A DNA stretch of 64,000 nt from positions 1 through 64,000 of the forward strand of contig NZ_FNIF01000025.1 in assembly GCF_900103825.1 (NCBI RefSeq), written 5' to 3'. Source of the DNA: Paenibacillus sp. yr247 (GTDB lineage: Bacteria > Bacillota > Bacilli > Paenibacillales > NBRC-103111). The translations under genes were made by a program, and so were the position numbers. Every line of letters begins with the position of its first letter. Positions within the stretch are counted from its first letter, which is position 1. The notes under the pieces were generated by a model. It did no database searches. It saw only the letters and a program-made list of their open reading frames with translations, and was not told the origin of the DNA. Shown one piece after another: positions 1 through 9,058 of the stretch.

Positions 1-231
1 TGCTTTCTTCCAACGCTTGGCGCATGCTTTTACACGTTGCTTTCCAATTATGTTTACATCAAAACCGTTTGATTCAAAGATTTCCCAAGGGGTTTTCCCC
101 TCCATGTATTGATCGATGAACAACTGTTTAAATTCATCAGCATAGGTTATTGCTTTCTCACTTATCTTGACAACATATTTATTGGTTGATAATTTCATTC
201 GGTCTTTTTCGTTAAAGATTTTTTTAGACAT
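1..231 (-). CDS. IS3-like transposase OrfA / HTH protein, partial (3' end outside window)
   Basis: The first 77 codons of a minus-strand gene read MSKKIFNEKDRMKL at the start, then a short HTH-like region ending KACAKRWKKA at the window edge. A strong ribosome binding site (GGAGGG on the minus strand, 241-246) precedes the ATG. The pattern, with a conserved MSKKIF opening, a basic middle and a Trp/Lys-rich end, resembles the small first ORF (OrfA, DNA-binding half) of IS3-group insertion sequences in Firmicutes. This is from family knowledge; no database match was run. OrfA would normally be followed by OrfB (DDE integrase domain) by frameshift, which would lie beyond the left edge. The adjacent hairpin at 273-321 probably belongs to the same element. 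Confidence 0.55.
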   Translation of the reverse strand, partial: MSKKIFNEKDRMKLSTNKYVVKISEKAITYADEFKQLFIDQYMEGKTPWEIFESNGFDVNIIGKQRVKACAKRWKKA

Positions 232-272
232 GATGTAATCCCCTCCGGTGCTTACTCTAGTATACAAAAAAA

Positions 273-321
273 GGTACCCACAGTCTGAACACTTTTTCAA
301 AGTGTCCAGACTATGGGTACC
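273..321. repeat. Long imperfect inverted repeat (hairpin) upstream of the IS-like orfA
   Basis: Two arms beginning and ending with GGTACC (273-278 and 316-321) pair along about 22 bp with one or two mismatches, around the loop near 295-299. The arms contain GTCTGAACACTTT and its complement AAGTGTCCAGAC. It lies just upstream of the orfA start, where many insertion sequences carry a structure that blocks read-through from outside or marks the element end. It could equally be a bidirectional terminator. Confidence 0.5.
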
Positions 322-390
322 AGTGTAGATCGTTATCGATCATTGGCGCTGTTTTTTTATTATGCAAAAATTAGTGCATAGATATCTAAC

Positions 391-437
391 GAACAAACAT
401 TCTCTGACAAGTAGATGACCAACGCATTTGCTACACT
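391..437 (+). promoter_or_regulatory. Shared promoter element, copy 1 (upstream of VWA/WYL/AddBA operon)
   Basis: GAACAAACATTCTCTGACA lies at 391-409, followed by exactly 22 bp and a -10-like TACACT at 432-437. There is no -35 hexamer at the normal 16-18 bp spacing. The same arrangement recurs six more times in the window (11096-11143 minus, 11327, 18502, 31880, 36439, 38887). GAAC-N4-ATTC is one base from the Bacillus SOS consensus GAACRNRYGTTYC. Element position relative to the start site would be about -53 to -35. Confidence 0.7.
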
Positions 438-470
438 ACTCTCAGAAGTCGACAAGAGAGGAAGATACAC

Positions 471-1715
471 ATGAACGCACCCATTCAAATAACCCACGCT
501 TGGAATAACCAGTTTTGGCCAACAGGAGGAACGGAGAAAGCATTTTTACTACTTGAAATGAAGGGGAATGCTGGTATTCAATCGGAGCGGGCACCGATGA
601 ATGTGTCACTTGTGATGGATCGCAGTGGATCCATGTCAGGGGCTCCGCTTGAATATAGTAAGAAGGCTTGCCAGTTCGTCGTAGAACAAATGAGTCAGAT
701 GGATCAACTCAGTATTGTTGCTTTTGACAATGAAGTCGATACGGTATTTGCACCTCAACCTGTTACGCACAAAGAATTATTGAAACAGAAGATAAATAGT
801 ATTCGAACAGGTGGCTCAACTAATTTAAGTGGAGGACTCTTACAAGGCATTCAATATGTGATGCAGGGGAAAGCAGATGGCAGTGTTAACAGGGTTCTCT
901 TATTGTCAGACGGGCATTCAAATGCAGGTATCACGGATCCTGCTAAGCTGCAATCCATTGCGAAGGAATTTCATAGCATGGGAGTCGGCGTCACAACAAT
1001 GGGTGTCGGGGATGGTTTTGATGAAGAACTTATGGAGGGCATAGCTAACCAGGGCGGTGGCAACTTCTATTTTATTGAGCACCCGGAAGATATACCTGGG
1101 ATTTTCTCGAAGGAACTAGAAGGTCTATCCTCGATCGTAGCACAGAATGTGCAGTTAGCGATACAACCATCAGGTGCAACTCAAATTACCAATATATTTG
1201 GTTATAATGCTCATGATGTTAAAGATGGATTGAAGCTGTCATTAGGGGACGTATATGAACAAGAAGTGAAGTCCATCTTAATTGAATTCACGCTCTTCCC
1301 GCACACTGCTGGGACGCATAAAATTGTAGATCTTCAATGGGACTTTGTTGATGTGACAGAGGGGGCTAAGATGATTTCCCTCCAGCACATGGTTGAATCC
1401 CATTTTACGAATGATCTTAATTTGATTGCCCATTCTCCTAATCCGCTTGTAGAGAAACAAGTGAAAATTACGGAATCCGCGATTGTCATTGAGCACGCGA
1501 TTACTGCTTTTGATAGAGGGGATGAGGAAACTGGGATCATGCTTCTTCAGCAACAAGCGGATGAGATGTTGGTGGCCGCTGTTAAATCGGAGGATGCAGA
1601 GCTGCGTGAGGAAGCACAATTGTTGTACAGCCAGTTAGAAAATTTCACTTTTTCAAGCAAGACAAGAAAGACACTTCATGAACAGAAGTACAGGCAGATG
1701 AAAAGAAAGAAATAG
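471..1715 (+). CDS. VWA domain-containing protein
   Basis: A 414-residue protein with a von Willebrand factor A domain at about residues 40-210. The metal-ion-dependent adhesion site is complete: DRSGS (about residue 50, DxSxS), the threonine in GGSTNLSGG (about 114) and the aspartate in LLSDGHSN (about 145). No signal peptide or membrane segment is seen, so it should be cytoplasmic. The C-terminal 150 residues are helical, charged and end in a Lys/Arg cluster. It is the first gene after promoter copy 1, with RBS GAGAGGAAG and a 79-bp gap to the WYL regulator. Cytoplasmic VWA proteins often act as scaffolds in metal-insertion or defence complexes. The link to the downstream AddBA-like pair is inferred from order only. 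Confidence 0.85.
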   Translation: MNAPIQITHAWNNQFWPTGGTEKAFLLLEMKGNAGIQSERAPMNVSLVMDRSGSMSGAPLEYSKKACQFVVEQMSQMDQLSIVAFDNEVDTVFAPQPVTHKELLKQKINSIRTGGSTNLSGGLLQGIQYVMQGKADGSVNRVLLLSDGHSNAGITDPAKLQSIAKEFHSMGVGVTTMGVGDGFDEELMEGIANQGGGNFYFIEHPEDIPGIFSKELEGLSSIVAQNVQLAIQPSGATQITNIFGYNAHDVKDGLKLSLGDVYEQEVKSILIEFTLFPHTAGTHKIVDLQWDFVDVTEGAKMISLQHMVESHFTNDLNLIAHSPNPLVEKQVKITESAIVIEHAITAFDRGDEETGIMLLQQQADEMLVAAVKSEDAELREEAQLLYSQLENFTFSSKTRKTLHEQKYRQMKRKK

Positions 1716-1794
1716 CAGGACTCTCCTAACCATAGGTCGAATTTACTATATCTAGTAGGTTGGTACTGAAGCACTATAGGGGAGAGAAATCGAC

Positions 1795-2760
1795 GTGAAA
1801 GAACGCTTAATTCGGCTAATGCGAATGATTAATTTGATACAATCCAAACCGGGGATATTGGCAAGGGAGTTAGCGGATCGCTGCGAGACAACGGAAAGAA
1901 CCATTTATCGCGATCTTGAAGCGCTTCATGCCATGAATATCCCAATTTCGAATTACGGTCATGGCAAAGGCTATGCATTCATCAGTAATTTCTCCATGTA
2001 CCCGCTAGATTGGACGGAGCAAGAGGCTTTGTCATTCTCGATGTTGCCCTCTGTACTTGAACAAATGAAGTCATTGCTGCCGGAAGGATTTGACTCTGCC
2101 TTGGAAAAGGTCATGGGCGTTCATAAGAAAGAGAAATCGAAGCGAGCCGATATATTGCAGCATGTTACGGATGTTATCCAAATGGGTACACCCGCCTATC
2201 GTGAGGAGGATGGGAGCCCTTCTTTCCTTTATGATATTATTCAAGCCAGGTTATCTCAGCAAACGATAAGAACGGTGTATTACACCCAGAGTCGCAACGA
2301 GGAATCTCAAAGAGACATTGATCCTTATTATTTAGTTCCGCGAGACCATCGGTTTTATTTAATTGGCTATTGCCATTCTGCTGGCGGTATCCGAACGTTC
2401 CGAATCAGTCGGTTTCGGGATGTGAAACTACTAAGTGCTACCTTCGATAAAGGTGATTTCAATTTGAAAACCTATATGAAGAACACATGGTCCATTGAAC
2501 GCGGTGCAGACCAAATTCGCTTTAAAGTCAAATTTCATGCGAATATCGCTCGGTATGTAAAGGAAGAAGAGCTTTTTGTAAAACCCAAATTGACGCCTCT
2601 GAAGGATGGAAGTCTACTTTTTGAAGTGACAGTTAATCATGAGAGAGAATTTATGAACTGGTTAAGTCAATATGGTCCGGAAGCGGAGATTCTGGAACCC
2701 AAGGCGTATCGGGATGCCATGAGGCAGAAGCTAGATCTTTGGAGAGCCTTATACGAGTAA
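1795..2760 (+). CDS. HTH-type transcriptional regulator with WYL domain (DeoR/YobV-like)
   Basis: Starts with GTG behind GGGGAGAG. Residues 1-60 form a winged helix (HTH_11-like; TERTIYRDLEALHAM is the recognition helix region). A WYL domain spans about 145-215 (DPYYLVPRDHRFYLIGY...RTFRISRF) and a WCX-type C-terminal extension lies at about 240-315. Members of this family bind DNA through the HTH and sense ligands, in some cases single-stranded DNA or nucleotides, through WYL. PafBC activates DNA-damage genes, and BrxR/CapW-type members control defence loci. It sits between the VWA gene and the AddBA-like genes, 18 bp before the next gene. It is the obvious candidate for the protein that reads the repeated promoter element, but that is inference. 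Confidence 0.85.
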   Translation: MKERLIRLMRMINLIQSKPGILARELADRCETTERTIYRDLEALHAMNIPISNYGHGKGYAFISNFSMYPLDWTEQEALSFSMLPSVLEQMKSLLPEGFDSALEKVMGVHKKEKSKRADILQHVTDVIQMGTPAYREEDGSPSFLYDIIQARLSQQTIRTVYYTQSRNEESQRDIDPYYLVPRDHRFYLIGYCHSAGGIRTFRISRFRDVKLLSATFDKGDFNLKTYMKNTWSIERGADQIRFKVKFHANIARYVKEEELFVKPKLTPLKDGSLLFEVTVNHEREFMNWLSQYGPEAEILEPKAYRDAMRQKLDLWRALYE

Positions 2761-2778
2761 AAAAGGAGCGAACATAGC

Positions 2779-5685
2779 ATGTCATCAACCTTTATTCGTA
2801 ACTTGCATGAGAGCTTTGAAGCTTATCCATTGTCTAAAAAGGTATTTCTCGCGCCAAGATTTGCTGACGGGCAACAGTGGCTTCATCAAGTATGTAGAGA
2901 CTACGGCCACGTTTTGAATGTCGAGGTACAAACGATAGAAAGCCTGGCCCTAAAGCAAGCAGCTCTTAAGCTTTTTCAGCAAAAGAAAAGAGTTATACGC
3001 CCTAAGCAGTCGTTTTGGATCATTCAGCAGATCATGATGGAACTGACCAAGGGAGAGGATCCCTATCTGTCCGAAGCAATGATCACACCAGGTATGGTTT
3101 CTTGTTTTCATCGATCTATTGAAGACTTACGGCAAGCCTTTGTCCATGCCAAGGACCTAGAGCTGTTTCAGTTTATTGACCATCGAAAGGGAGCGTATTT
3201 ACGGGAAGTTCTTCTGCGATACGAGAAGATACTTCAGGCGTATCATTTCGTGGATCAAATGCTTATATCCCAGCTAGTAGATGCTGAAAAAGATGGTACG
3301 ATGTTTATCATGCCTGAGAACAGCTTACTGACCAAAGCACAGCAGACGACCCTTCAGACGATAGCTGGAGAGCGCTTAGTGAAGCCGAAGTTTGGTTTGC
3401 CGTTTACAGCAACCGAATCTGATTTTCCTGCTGACAAGGCTCAGTTGTTCCATGCAACGGGTTCATTGGCTGAGGTTCGCGAAGTGATGAGAAGGGTATT
3501 ATCCCATGAGAATCCACTTGATCAGGTGGAGGTCATTGCATCGAACTATGAGGCATACGCGAGTACGTTTCATACGCTGACTTCTGAATTGGATATATCT
3601 TGTACGTATGGGGGCGGGTTGCCGCTTCAATACGCTAGAATGGGCCGCACATTACTGAAGCTGCTCCATTGGCTCGAAAATGACTTTCCCATTGCTGATT
3701 TCATTGCTTTGCTGCGTGATGGGGGATTATCGCTTCGGAATGTGGATGAAAGCATTCCATCATCGGAATGGATTCGTTCAATAGAAAATCTCCATATCGG
3801 TTGGGGCAAAGAGAGGTATGTAGATTTACTCGAATCGATTGAAGATGGGGTAACTGCAGAAGAGAAGCCTCTGCTAGACAATCTTAGAAAAGTATTTCAG
3901 GGTATATTAACAAAATGGCCAAGCGACGATGCATGGAGTCCTACTTTTATGATGACATGGTTACAGCAGATTATTACAAAGTACGGAGCGATTCAGAATG
4001 AAGACGATGCGCTTATAGTCAAAGAACTGGATGAGCTGGTGGCCTCATTAACTTCTGTGAATGCTATTTCGTCATCAGGCATGAAAAAAGACGTTGCTCT
4101 GCAATATGTCGCACAGCTTCTATCAGGAATTCGCGTGAAGGTTGCTTCAACTCCCACCCCGGGAGCTATTCACATTTCTTCCCTGTCAGGCGGTGGCTTA
4201 ACGGGAAGGCATTTAACGTATATGGTCGGCATGGATGAACATAACTGGTCTGCGGCATCTCGCCAGGATCCGGTCCTGCTGGATGAAGAAAGGCAAAGCA
4301 TTAGTGCTAATCTTACACTGACATCAGAACGTAGCAGAAACTTGAAAATAAATCGAGATAGAAGGATAGGGAGCATTACGGGGGATGTGACGTTAAGCTA
4401 CTCCTCCTATCAGTTAGCAGAAGGAAAGCAAGCTAGTCCTGCTTTTGAGCTTCTGCAGATCTTCCGAAACAAGCATCAATTGTCGAATGCAGATTACAGC
4501 GTTATGGGAGAAGCACTAGGCATGCCTGTCAGTTATTTATCCCATAAGGCGGTCCTTGAGGAGAATTCCCTGCCTGTGGACAGTTCCGATCAATGGACGA
4601 TCGCGTTGACGGATGAGCAAGGCCGCATGCGTGACGGACGAGGCAAGTTGAATGTGGAGTACCCGCATATGAATAAGGGTAGTCAAGCTGTAATGAATCG
4701 CATTTCAAACGAGATCACTGCGCATGATGGCTTTATACAATCAGTCACATTAGTCGCTGAAATGGGGCAACGCGCTTTTAGTGCAAGTCAGCTTGAACGC
4801 TATGCCGAATGTCCAATGAGGTTCTACTTCGGTTACGTATTAGGGATATGGTCAAAAGATGAAGCTGTCTATAACCGAACGCGTTGGTTAGAACCAATGG
4901 ATCGCGGGAACTTATTACATCGTATATTCTATGAGTATCTGAGACAAATTACGGCGGTTGGCTCATCGCCAGCGAATCATGACAGAAGCATTATGCAGTC
5001 CATAACAGAAGAGCAATTGACGTATTACAATCGGTTAGTTCCTGCGCCAAGCCAGCATATTTTGCAAAAAGAGTCTGACGAGATCCGTCAGGATGTGGAA
5101 TGGTTCTATAACGAAGAATTGACAAAGACGACACGTCCTATCTACTTCGAGCAAGAGCTTACGATTGATGGCGAACCTATGCAATTAAAACTGACTGACG
5201 GTTCCATTTTTACAATTAAAGGATTTATTGACCGCATAGATCAGATTGAGCCGCATTGTTACCGGATCATCGACTATAAGACGGGGAGTCCGGGGAAATA
5301 TCGTGACAATGCGTATTTTGCAGGCGGAACGCAGCTTCAACATGCGCTGTATGCGCTAGCGGCGGAGCAGTGGTTGAAGGATACGGGCAGAGATAGGGAT
5401 GCTCAGGTTACGGAGTCAGCGTACTATTTTCCGACAGCGAGAGGTGTTGGTCGGGAAGTGGTGCGGTTGCAAGATAAGCGTGAGTTGCTGACTGGCGTTT
5501 TGAGAAGTCTGTTGACCTCCATGGAACAGGGCTTGTACATACCGACAGAGGATGCGAAGCGTTGCCGGTATTGTGATTATGCGACAGTTTGTGTGAATCA
5601 TGCTTCCTTTATGGGAGATAAAAAGGGAGATCCCGACAATGCCGTGAAGCTGAAAGTGCTCTTGGAGGTGGAAGCCGTTGAATAG
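2779..5685 (+). CDS. AddB-like PD-(D/E)XK nuclease family protein
   Basis: A 968-residue protein shorter than canonical AddB (about 1150). The C-terminal nuclease domain carries the AddB-type iron-sulphur cysteines: one in YAECPMRFYF (about 676) and three in CRYCDYATVC (about 930-940). The active site is IIDYKTGSP (about 830) with a following QhxLY motif. The N-terminus (KVFLAPRFADGQQW) lacks the Walker A loop GxxxxGK found in many AddB proteins, so the helicase-like part is probably structural. RBS AAAGGAG lies 13 bp before the ATG. It overlaps the helicase gene by 8 bp, so the two are translated together. The pair should process DNA double-strand ends like AddAB/RecBCD, but its company with VWA and WYL genes suggests a specialised accessory copy. 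Confidence 0.82.
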   Translation: MSSTFIRNLHESFEAYPLSKKVFLAPRFADGQQWLHQVCRDYGHVLNVEVQTIESLALKQAALKLFQQKKRVIRPKQSFWIIQQIMMELTKGEDPYLSEAMITPGMVSCFHRSIEDLRQAFVHAKDLELFQFIDHRKGAYLREVLLRYEKILQAYHFVDQMLISQLVDAEKDGTMFIMPENSLLTKAQQTTLQTIAGERLVKPKFGLPFTATESDFPADKAQLFHATGSLAEVREVMRRVLSHENPLDQVEVIASNYEAYASTFHTLTSELDISCTYGGGLPLQYARMGRTLLKLLHWLENDFPIADFIALLRDGGLSLRNVDESIPSSEWIRSIENLHIGWGKERYVDLLESIEDGVTAEEKPLLDNLRKVFQGILTKWPSDDAWSPTFMMTWLQQIITKYGAIQNEDDALIVKELDELVASLTSVNAISSSGMKKDVALQYVAQLLSGIRVKVASTPTPGAIHISSLSGGGLTGRHLTYMVGMDEHNWSAASRQDPVLLDEERQSISANLTLTSERSRNLKINRDRRIGSITGDVTLSYSSYQLAEGKQASPAFELLQIFRNKHQLSNADYSVMGEALGMPVSYLSHKAVLEENSLPVDSSDQWTIALTDEQGRMRDGRGKLNVEYPHMNKGSQAVMNRISNEITAHDGFIQSVTLVAEMGQRAFSASQLERYAECPMRFYFGYVLGIWSKDEAVYNRTRWLEPMDRGNLLHRIFYEYLRQITAVGSSPANHDRSIMQSITEEQLTYYNRLVPAPSQHILQKESDEIRQDVEWFYNEELTKTTRPIYFEQELTIDGEPMQLKLTDGSIFTIKGFIDRIDQIEPHCYRIIDYKTGSPGKYRDNAYFAGGTQLQHALYALAAEQWLKDTGRDRDAQVTESAYYFPTARGVGREVVRLQDKRELLTGVLRSLLTSMEQGLYIPTEDAKRCRYCDYATVCVNHASFMGDKKGDPDNAVKLKVLLEVEAVE

Positions 5686-8600
5686 ACCCAACGATTGGGA
5701 AGCTAGAAATCGTATTGAAGATGATCTGGAGACCAACTTATTAGTTGAAGCAGGAGCGGGTTCTGGTAAAACCACGAGTCTCGTAGGTAGAATGATCTCT
5801 CTGATTCGAACAGGGAACGCACAGGTTAACCGGATTACAGCGATCACTTTTACGAATAAAGCGGCAGATGAACTTCGGGAGCGTTTCAGGTTAGCTTTGG
5901 AAAAGTCGCTGAGTAACGCAGAAGATGCTGAGGAAAAGCAACGTTATGCTGCAGCGATGGAGGGGCTCGATCAGATTTTCATAGGCACCATCCATGCTTT
6001 CTGTGGCATGCTGCTGCGTGAGCGCCCTGTAGAAGCGGGATTGGACCCTGCCTTCAGGGAGTTAGATGAGCAAGCGGGGGAGGAATTCCAAAGCCGGTGT
6101 TGGGATGATTATTTGCTGCGGCTTGAAGAGCTTGGGCGGGTAAACGAGTTGGAGGAGCTTCAGCGGTATTGCATCAACGTGAACACACTGAAAGCTGTGT
6201 ATGATCGTGTTTCCCTGTTTAGTGATGTGCAAATCGAAGCCCCTGAAGTGCCGCGTCCTGATTTCGATTTGATTCGATTGTCTTTGCCACGGTTGATGGC
6301 AGAGGCATGGTCTTATATGCCGACCTATGAGCCAGAGAGAGGTTGGGATGCGCTGCAAAGGGTTCTACGCTTAATTAAACAAAAGGAGCGTAACTGGAGC
6401 TGGGAGAACGACCTTCATGTGCTGTCCATGGCTATGGAGTTCGATAAGAAGTTGGAGGTCACGCAAAATCGTTGGACGGAGAAGGCAATGGCGAAGGAAA
6501 TTCGGGATCGCTTCGAAGACTGGCAGATAACCGTTCTTTTTCCCTTCATTAGAGCTTGGCGAGAGTATTTGTATCCGAAGTTCATTCATTTTGTTATGCC
6601 TGCCGTTGTGTATACGCAGCAGAGAAGAACAGAGTTGGGGGTTGTCAGCTTTCAGGACTTACTCGAAAAGGCGACTGCCATGCTGCGTGAATCCTCCGCT
6701 GTGCGGGGCTATTTTGCAAATAGATTTCAGCGGCTCCTAGTGGATGAATTTCAAGACACCGATCCGATTCAAGCGGAGATGTTGTTTCTTTTAACAGGAA
6801 CGGGTGTCAACGAAGGTGAAAATGATTGGCGTAAGCTGCAGCCGCGACCAGGCTCCCTATTTATTGTGGGAGATCCGAAACAATCGATTTATCGTTTCCG
6901 TCGTGCAGATATTTCCATTTATAACGAAGTTAAGCGTAGAATCGCAGAGTCTGGGGATGTGCTGCAGCTTTATGCAAATTTCCGATCTGTGCAGGCTATT
7001 GGCGACTATGTGAACTATCAGTTTGAGTCGAAATTTCCGAAGGTAGCAAGTGAGGAGCAGGCTGCCTTCGTGCAGATGCAGACGCAGTCTCCGAATCCTG
7101 TCGCGAACAAAATGGCCACACATGGTATCCACACCTTGACGTATCCGAAAATAGCAGGGGGCAAGGCGGCCGTTGCAAACGAAGATGCCAGACAAGTATC
7201 AGCTTATATCGCATGGGCTTGTGGCAAGAACGGGCTGAATATCCAGGAGCGAGATGCGAATGGAGATTATAAGGTGCGGAGAGCCGTGCCTAGTGATTTT
7301 CTTATTTTACTCAAAACGAGAGAATTCATCAGTCTATATGCGGAAGCACTGGATCGCTGCGGAATTCCAGCAGATACGGCTGGCAGTGCGGCTATTTACT
7401 TGGAAATGTTTAGTTTGGCGCAGTTGTCTGCCTGTTTAGCAGATCCTTCGAATAAAATAGCACTCTTATCCGTGCTACGCTGCGAGTTTTTTGGAATCAG
7501 TGATCAGGAACTTTATGACTATAAAAAGGCAGGACATCCATACCACTATCTGGCTATACCCGATAATGTCGTAGAAATACCGGAAGCAATGCCAGTATAT
7601 GTTGTGCTGGAGAAACTGCGCACCTACTATACTTGGACCCGTAAGCTGCCGGCAGTTACCGCGCTAACTCGTATCATGGAGGATATGGGATTGCTCGTCC
7701 ATGCCTCACAGAAAGAAGCAGGCGCGACACGGGCGGGAACTTTAATCAAGCTATTGCAGCAGTTACAGGATGAAATCGACAGTGCAGCGGGTTGGGGGGC
7801 TTTGGCTGACACACTCGCGGAATGGTGCCAGGGTAAAGGTGTAGAAACCTCCAGCTTATACGCGGGACGGAACCAGTCCGTGCGTATTATGAACCTGCAT
7901 AAGGCCAAAGGGCTGGAAGCACCCGTAGTTTTCCTCGCTTGCCCTTGCGGCGAATCGGATCACGATGCAACAGAATATGTTGACCGGACCGTTGATCCAG
8001 CTGTTGGCTATTTTATCATCTCGCAGCAAAAGTATGAATTCGTGAAAGAAACGTTGGCTCAACCCGTGGGTTGGGAGGCGATGAACCTCAGAGAGCGAGA
8101 GTTTATGAACGCTGAAAGGGATCGTTTGCTATATGTAGCGGCTACGCGAGCGAAGCAAATGCTGGTCATAAGCCAGTATCCAGAGCAGCCAGCGAAATGC
8201 CCGTGGAGTCCACTCCTGCTGGGAATGGAAATGGTTCCGGAGCTTGAAGTTCCTGTCTTTGAGGCGGAGGAACGTGCGGAATATAGAGGGCAGTTGGATG
8301 TAGCGGCGTTCATGGCAGAACGAGCTGCGAAAGTAGTACGCCTAGGACAGTCTTCATATGCGCGTGCATCTGTCACTGGTCTGACCAAGAGTTCGGGAGA
8401 AGCACCCGAATGGTCATCAGAAGGGCGCGGCATGTCTTATGGCAGCCTTGTGCATATGGGCATAGAAGCTGCCGGTAAAGGCATGGCAGGCGAGCAGCTA
8501 GCAGCTTATATGGAAATGCTGGCAGATCAGCTCAAAGTGAAAGATGACTTTGTAGCGGAAGCCGTTCTTGCCGTGGTTGCTTTCACGAACAGTGAGCTCT

Positions 8601-8983
8601 GGCAACGATCGCTCCGAGCGAAAACACGCCTGCATGAAGTTAGGCTTTTATTTAAGAAGAGTTTGGAGGAGATCGCTGTCGAGGCTGTGTCCGAGCCGGG
8701 AGATGTCGTTTCTTCTATTGAAGCAGGGACAGTAGCAGAAACTGTGCGTAAAGTCTATGTCGAGGGTGTTATCGATTTCTTGTTTGAAGAAGAGGAAGGT
8801 TGGGTCATCGTTGACTTCAAGACGGATCACTTCGAGGAAGGAAAGGAAGAGGCGTTTGTTCGCTTCTATCGGCCGCAGGTGATGACATATGCGCGGGAGT
8901 GGGAGCAGACTTTTGGGTATAGGGTGAAGGAAGCGGGGCTTTATTTTGTGGGGCATGAGAGGTATGTTGAATTGAATAAATGA
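5678..8983 (+). CDS. AddA-like UvrD/SF1A helicase-nuclease
   Basis: 1101 residues. SF1A motifs occur in order: Walker A EAGAGSGKT (about 26-33), Ia ITFTNKAADELRERF, II LLVDEFQDTDPIQ (about 354), III VGDPKQSIYRFRRADI, V MNLHKAKGLEAPVVF (about 740) and VI LLYVAATRAKQMLVIS. The C-terminus has a PD-(D/E)XK nuclease (EGVIDF...VIVDFKTDHF, about 1030-1050). This is the AddA architecture: a 3'-5' translocating helicase with a nuclease tail, acting with the AddB-like partner encoded just upstream on double-strand ends. It lacks some length compared with standard AddA (about 1230). The internal Met-less start region and the overlap with the preceding stop support TTG at 5678. Roles in repair or degradation of phage DNA are both possible. 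Confidence 0.88.
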   Translation: MNRPNDWEARNRIEDDLETNLLVEAGAGSGKTTSLVGRMISLIRTGNAQVNRITAITFTNKAADELRERFRLALEKSLSNAEDAEEKQRYAAAMEGLDQIFIGTIHAFCGMLLRERPVEAGLDPAFRELDEQAGEEFQSRCWDDYLLRLEELGRVNELEELQRYCINVNTLKAVYDRVSLFSDVQIEAPEVPRPDFDLIRLSLPRLMAEAWSYMPTYEPERGWDALQRVLRLIKQKERNWSWENDLHVLSMAMEFDKKLEVTQNRWTEKAMAKEIRDRFEDWQITVLFPFIRAWREYLYPKFIHFVMPAVVYTQQRRTELGVVSFQDLLEKATAMLRESSAVRGYFANRFQRLLVDEFQDTDPIQAEMLFLLTGTGVNEGENDWRKLQPRPGSLFIVGDPKQSIYRFRRADISIYNEVKRRIAESGDVLQLYANFRSVQAIGDYVNYQFESKFPKVASEEQAAFVQMQTQSPNPVANKMATHGIHTLTYPKIAGGKAAVANEDARQVSAYIAWACGKNGLNIQERDANGDYKVRRAVPSDFLILLKTREFISLYAEALDRCGIPADTAGSAAIYLEMFSLAQLSACLADPSNKIALLSVLRCEFFGISDQELYDYKKAGHPYHYLAIPDNVVEIPEAMPVYVVLEKLRTYYTWTRKLPAVTALTRIMEDMGLLVHASQKEAGATRAGTLIKLLQQLQDEIDSAAGWGALADTLAEWCQGKGVETSSLYAGRNQSVRIMNLHKAKGLEAPVVFLACPCGESDHDATEYVDRTVDPAVGYFIISQQKYEFVKETLAQPVGWEAMNLREREFMNAERDRLLYVAATRAKQMLVISQYPEQPAKCPWSPLLLGMEMVPELEVPVFEAEERAEYRGQLDVAAFMAERAAKVVRLGQSSYARASVTGLTKSSGEAPEWSSEGRGMSYGSLVHMGIEAAGKGMAGEQLAAYMEMLADQLKVKDDFVAEAVLAVVAFTNSELWQRSLRAKTRLHEVRLLFKKSLEEIAVEAVSEPGDVVSSIEAGTVAETVRKVYVEGVIDFLFEEEEGWVIVDFKTDHFEEGKEEAFVRFYRPQVMTYAREWEQTFGYRVKEAGLYFVGHERYVELNK

Positions 8984-9058
8984 ATACGTTGATATTAAAT
9001 CGATTACCAACAAGTTGGGAATGTTCGTCAATTTCTATTTTTATTTATGGAGATGCCC

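Noticed and set aside
404..437. CTGACA of the shared element as a -35 hexamer
   Set aside because: The distance to the -10 is 22 bp in six of seven copies, too long for sigma-A. Treated as part of a regulator site instead.
9015..9032. Possible eighth shared element upstream of the 9059 gene
   Set aside because: Only the half GAATGTTCGTCA matches, TGACA is missing and there is no -10 at the right distance.
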